NCBI RefSeq assembly: GCF_001544535.1 | Contig: NZ_FCON02000048.1 | Location: 1 to 54,203, forward strand | Source: Caballeronia choica | GTDB lineage: Bacteria > Pseudomonadota > Gammaproteobacteria > Burkholderiales > Burkholderiaceae | Length of the DNA stretch: 54,203 nt | Direction of reading: 5' to 3' | In this document: piece after piece, positions 53,152-54,203 of the stretch | How the letters are laid out: every line of letters starts with the position of its first letter | Position numbering within the stretch: position 1 is the first letter of the stretch | The notes under the pieces: model-generated | Seen by the model: only the letters and a program-made list of their open reading frames with translations | What the model was told of the DNA's origin: nothing | Databases searched by the model: none | Program-made: the position numbers and the translations under genes

Positions 53152-54203
53152 ATGACCGATCTATCGCAACCGATGGCTGAAGCACAACCGGCGACCATCG
53201 CGCCGCCGCTGTGGCTGCTTGCCGAACTGACCTATCGCTGCCCGCTGCATTGCGTGTTCTGCTACAACCCGGTGAACTACACGGATCACAGCAGCGAATT
53301 GAGCACGGCGGAGTGGGTTGACGTGTTGCGTCAGGCGCGCGCGCTGGGCGCCGCGCAACTCGGCTTTTCCGGCGGCGAGCCGCTGTTGCGCGACGATCTG
53401 GAAGAACTCGTCGCGGAGGCGCGCAAGCTCGGCTTCTATACGAACCTGATCACCTCGGGGATCGGGCTGACCGACAAGCGCCTCGACGCACTCAAGGAAG
53501 CGGGCCTCGATCACATCCAGTTGTCGTTTCAGGACTCGACGCAGGAACTCAACGACTTCCTCAGCAGCACGCGCACGTTCGAACTGAAGAACCGCGTCGC
53601 GCAGGCGATCAAGGCGCATGGCTTTCCGATGGTGCTCAACTGCGTGCTGCATCGCTATAACCTGCCGCACGTCGACAAGATCATCGACATGGCGCTGCAG
53701 ATGGGCGCCGAATATCTCGAACTCGCGAACACGCAGTACTACGGCTGGGCGCATACGAACCGCGCGCAACTGATGCCGACCGCCGAGCAACTGAAGGAAG
53801 CGGAAGCGGTCGTCGAGCGCTATCGGCGGGAAATCGGCGACAAGTGCAGGATCTTCTTCGTCGTGCCCGATTACTTCGAGCGCCGGCCCAAGCGCTGCAT
53901 GAACGGCTGGGGCTCGGTGTTCCTCGGCATCGCGCCGGATGGCGCCGCGCTGCCGTGTCACACGGCGCGCTCGCTGCCGGGCCTGACCTTTCCAAACGTC
54001 AAGGAGATGACGGTCAGGGAAATCTGGTACGAGAGCGATGCGTTCAACCGCTTTCGCGGCTTCGACTGGATGAAGGAGCCTTGCCGCAGTTGCGACGAGA
54101 AGACGATCGATCTCGGCGGCTGCCGCTGTCAGGCGTATCTGCTCACGCAAGACCCGGCGAATGCCGATCCGGTTTGCGACAAGTCACCGCATCACGAAAG
54201 CGT
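53152..54203 (+). CDS. pqqE: PqqE, radical SAM PqqA cross-linking enzyme (cut by window end)
   Basis: The first 350 residues of a radical SAM/SPASM enzyme forming the Glu-Tyr carbon bond in PqqA. The SAM cluster motif is C-x3-C-x2-C (Cys30, 34, 37: ELTYRCPLHCVFCYNP); GFSGGEPLLRDDL follows. SPASM-domain cysteines are in KRCMNGWG, LPCHTA, PCRSCDEK and GGCRCQA. The frame is still open at 54203, so the last part, about 30 residues by family length, lies beyond the window. Confidence 0.95.
   Translation, partial: MTDLSQPMAEAQPATIAPPLWLLAELTYRCPLHCVFCYNPVNYTDHSSELSTAEWVDVLRQARALGAAQLGFSGGEPLLRDDLEELVAEARKLGFYTNLITSGIGLTDKRLDALKEAGLDHIQLSFQDSTQELNDFLSSTRTFELKNRVAQAIKAHGFPMVLNCVLHRYNLPHVDKIIDMALQMGAEYLELANTQYYGWAHTNRAQLMPTAEQLKEAEAVVERYRREIGDKCRIFFVVPDYFERRPKRCMNGWGSVFLGIAPDGAALPCHTARSLPGLTFPNVKEMTVREIWYESDAFNRFRGFDWMKEPCRSCDEKTIDLGGCRCQAYLLTQDPANADPVCDKSPHHES

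Overview
The window looks like a chromosomal region of a GC-rich betaproteobacterium of the Paraburkholderia/Caballeronia type (inference from codon bias, protein families and the repeat family). It is almost entirely a lanthanide-dependent methylotrophy and Calvin-cycle island. Methanol would be oxidised by XoxF, formaldehyde would go to formate through tetrahydromethanopterin (H4MPT) and methanofuran, and CO2 would be fixed by form I (red-type) RuBisCO. No mxaF, serine-cycle or formate dehydrogenase genes are present here.

Layout. 1-13424, mostly minus strand: a repeat copy, a Pr6Pr-type membrane protein, MFS and TetR genes with a double palindromic operator, a patatin-like hydrolase, an EthD-like protein, two metallo-beta-lactamase-fold proteins, a fused SoxYZ-like carrier (the 'quinoprotein relay' set), a CbbR-like LysR regulator, an exported unknown, then xoxJ, xoxG and xoxF. 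13844-26445, plus strand except folB: pterin dehydratase, RFAP synthase, mtdB, ATP-grasp, mch, RimK-like ligase, CitG-like protein, fae, an exported Cys protein, dihydroneopterin aldolase, then a sigma-54 activator coupled to dmrB-like and dihydropteroate-synthase-like genes. 26626-30822: a large trimeric autotransporter adhesin. 31245-40047, minus strand: cbbL-cbbS-cbbX-cbbF-cbbP-cbbT-cbbA. 40408-54203: pqqA (24 codons), DUF447 and mfnB; mfnD, mfnF and mfnE on the minus strand; fhcB, fhcA, fhcD and fhcC; cytochrome b561; then pqqB, pqqC, pqqD and pqqE (cut by the window end).

The most interesting signal is regulatory. Sigma-54 (-24/-12) promoter-like sequences stand ahead of xoxF, the mptG-mtdB-mch operon, pqqA and fhcB, with weaker ones ahead of mfnD and fae. 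Short sites with an ACTGTGT core, including a perfect 15-bp palindrome before xoxF, lie about 80-150 bp upstream of several of these. The island encodes one GAF/AAA+/Fis sigma-54 activator, translationally coupled to H4MPT biosynthesis genes. The simplest reading is a single sigma-54 methanol regulon joining alcohol oxidation, its PQQ cofactor, the C1 carriers and the formaldehyde oxidation complex.

The second signal is a roughly 0.75-0.8 kb palindromic repeat, present as three full copies and one partial copy. All three full copies start within a few bases of a stop codon inside a co-directional gene series (MBL to SoxYZ, cbbL to cbbS, cytochrome b561 to pqqB) and put a G-rich, telomere-like hexamer tract into the mRNA just after that stop. 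These elements explain many spurious ORFs. All function names rest on recognising families by eye; no database search was run.
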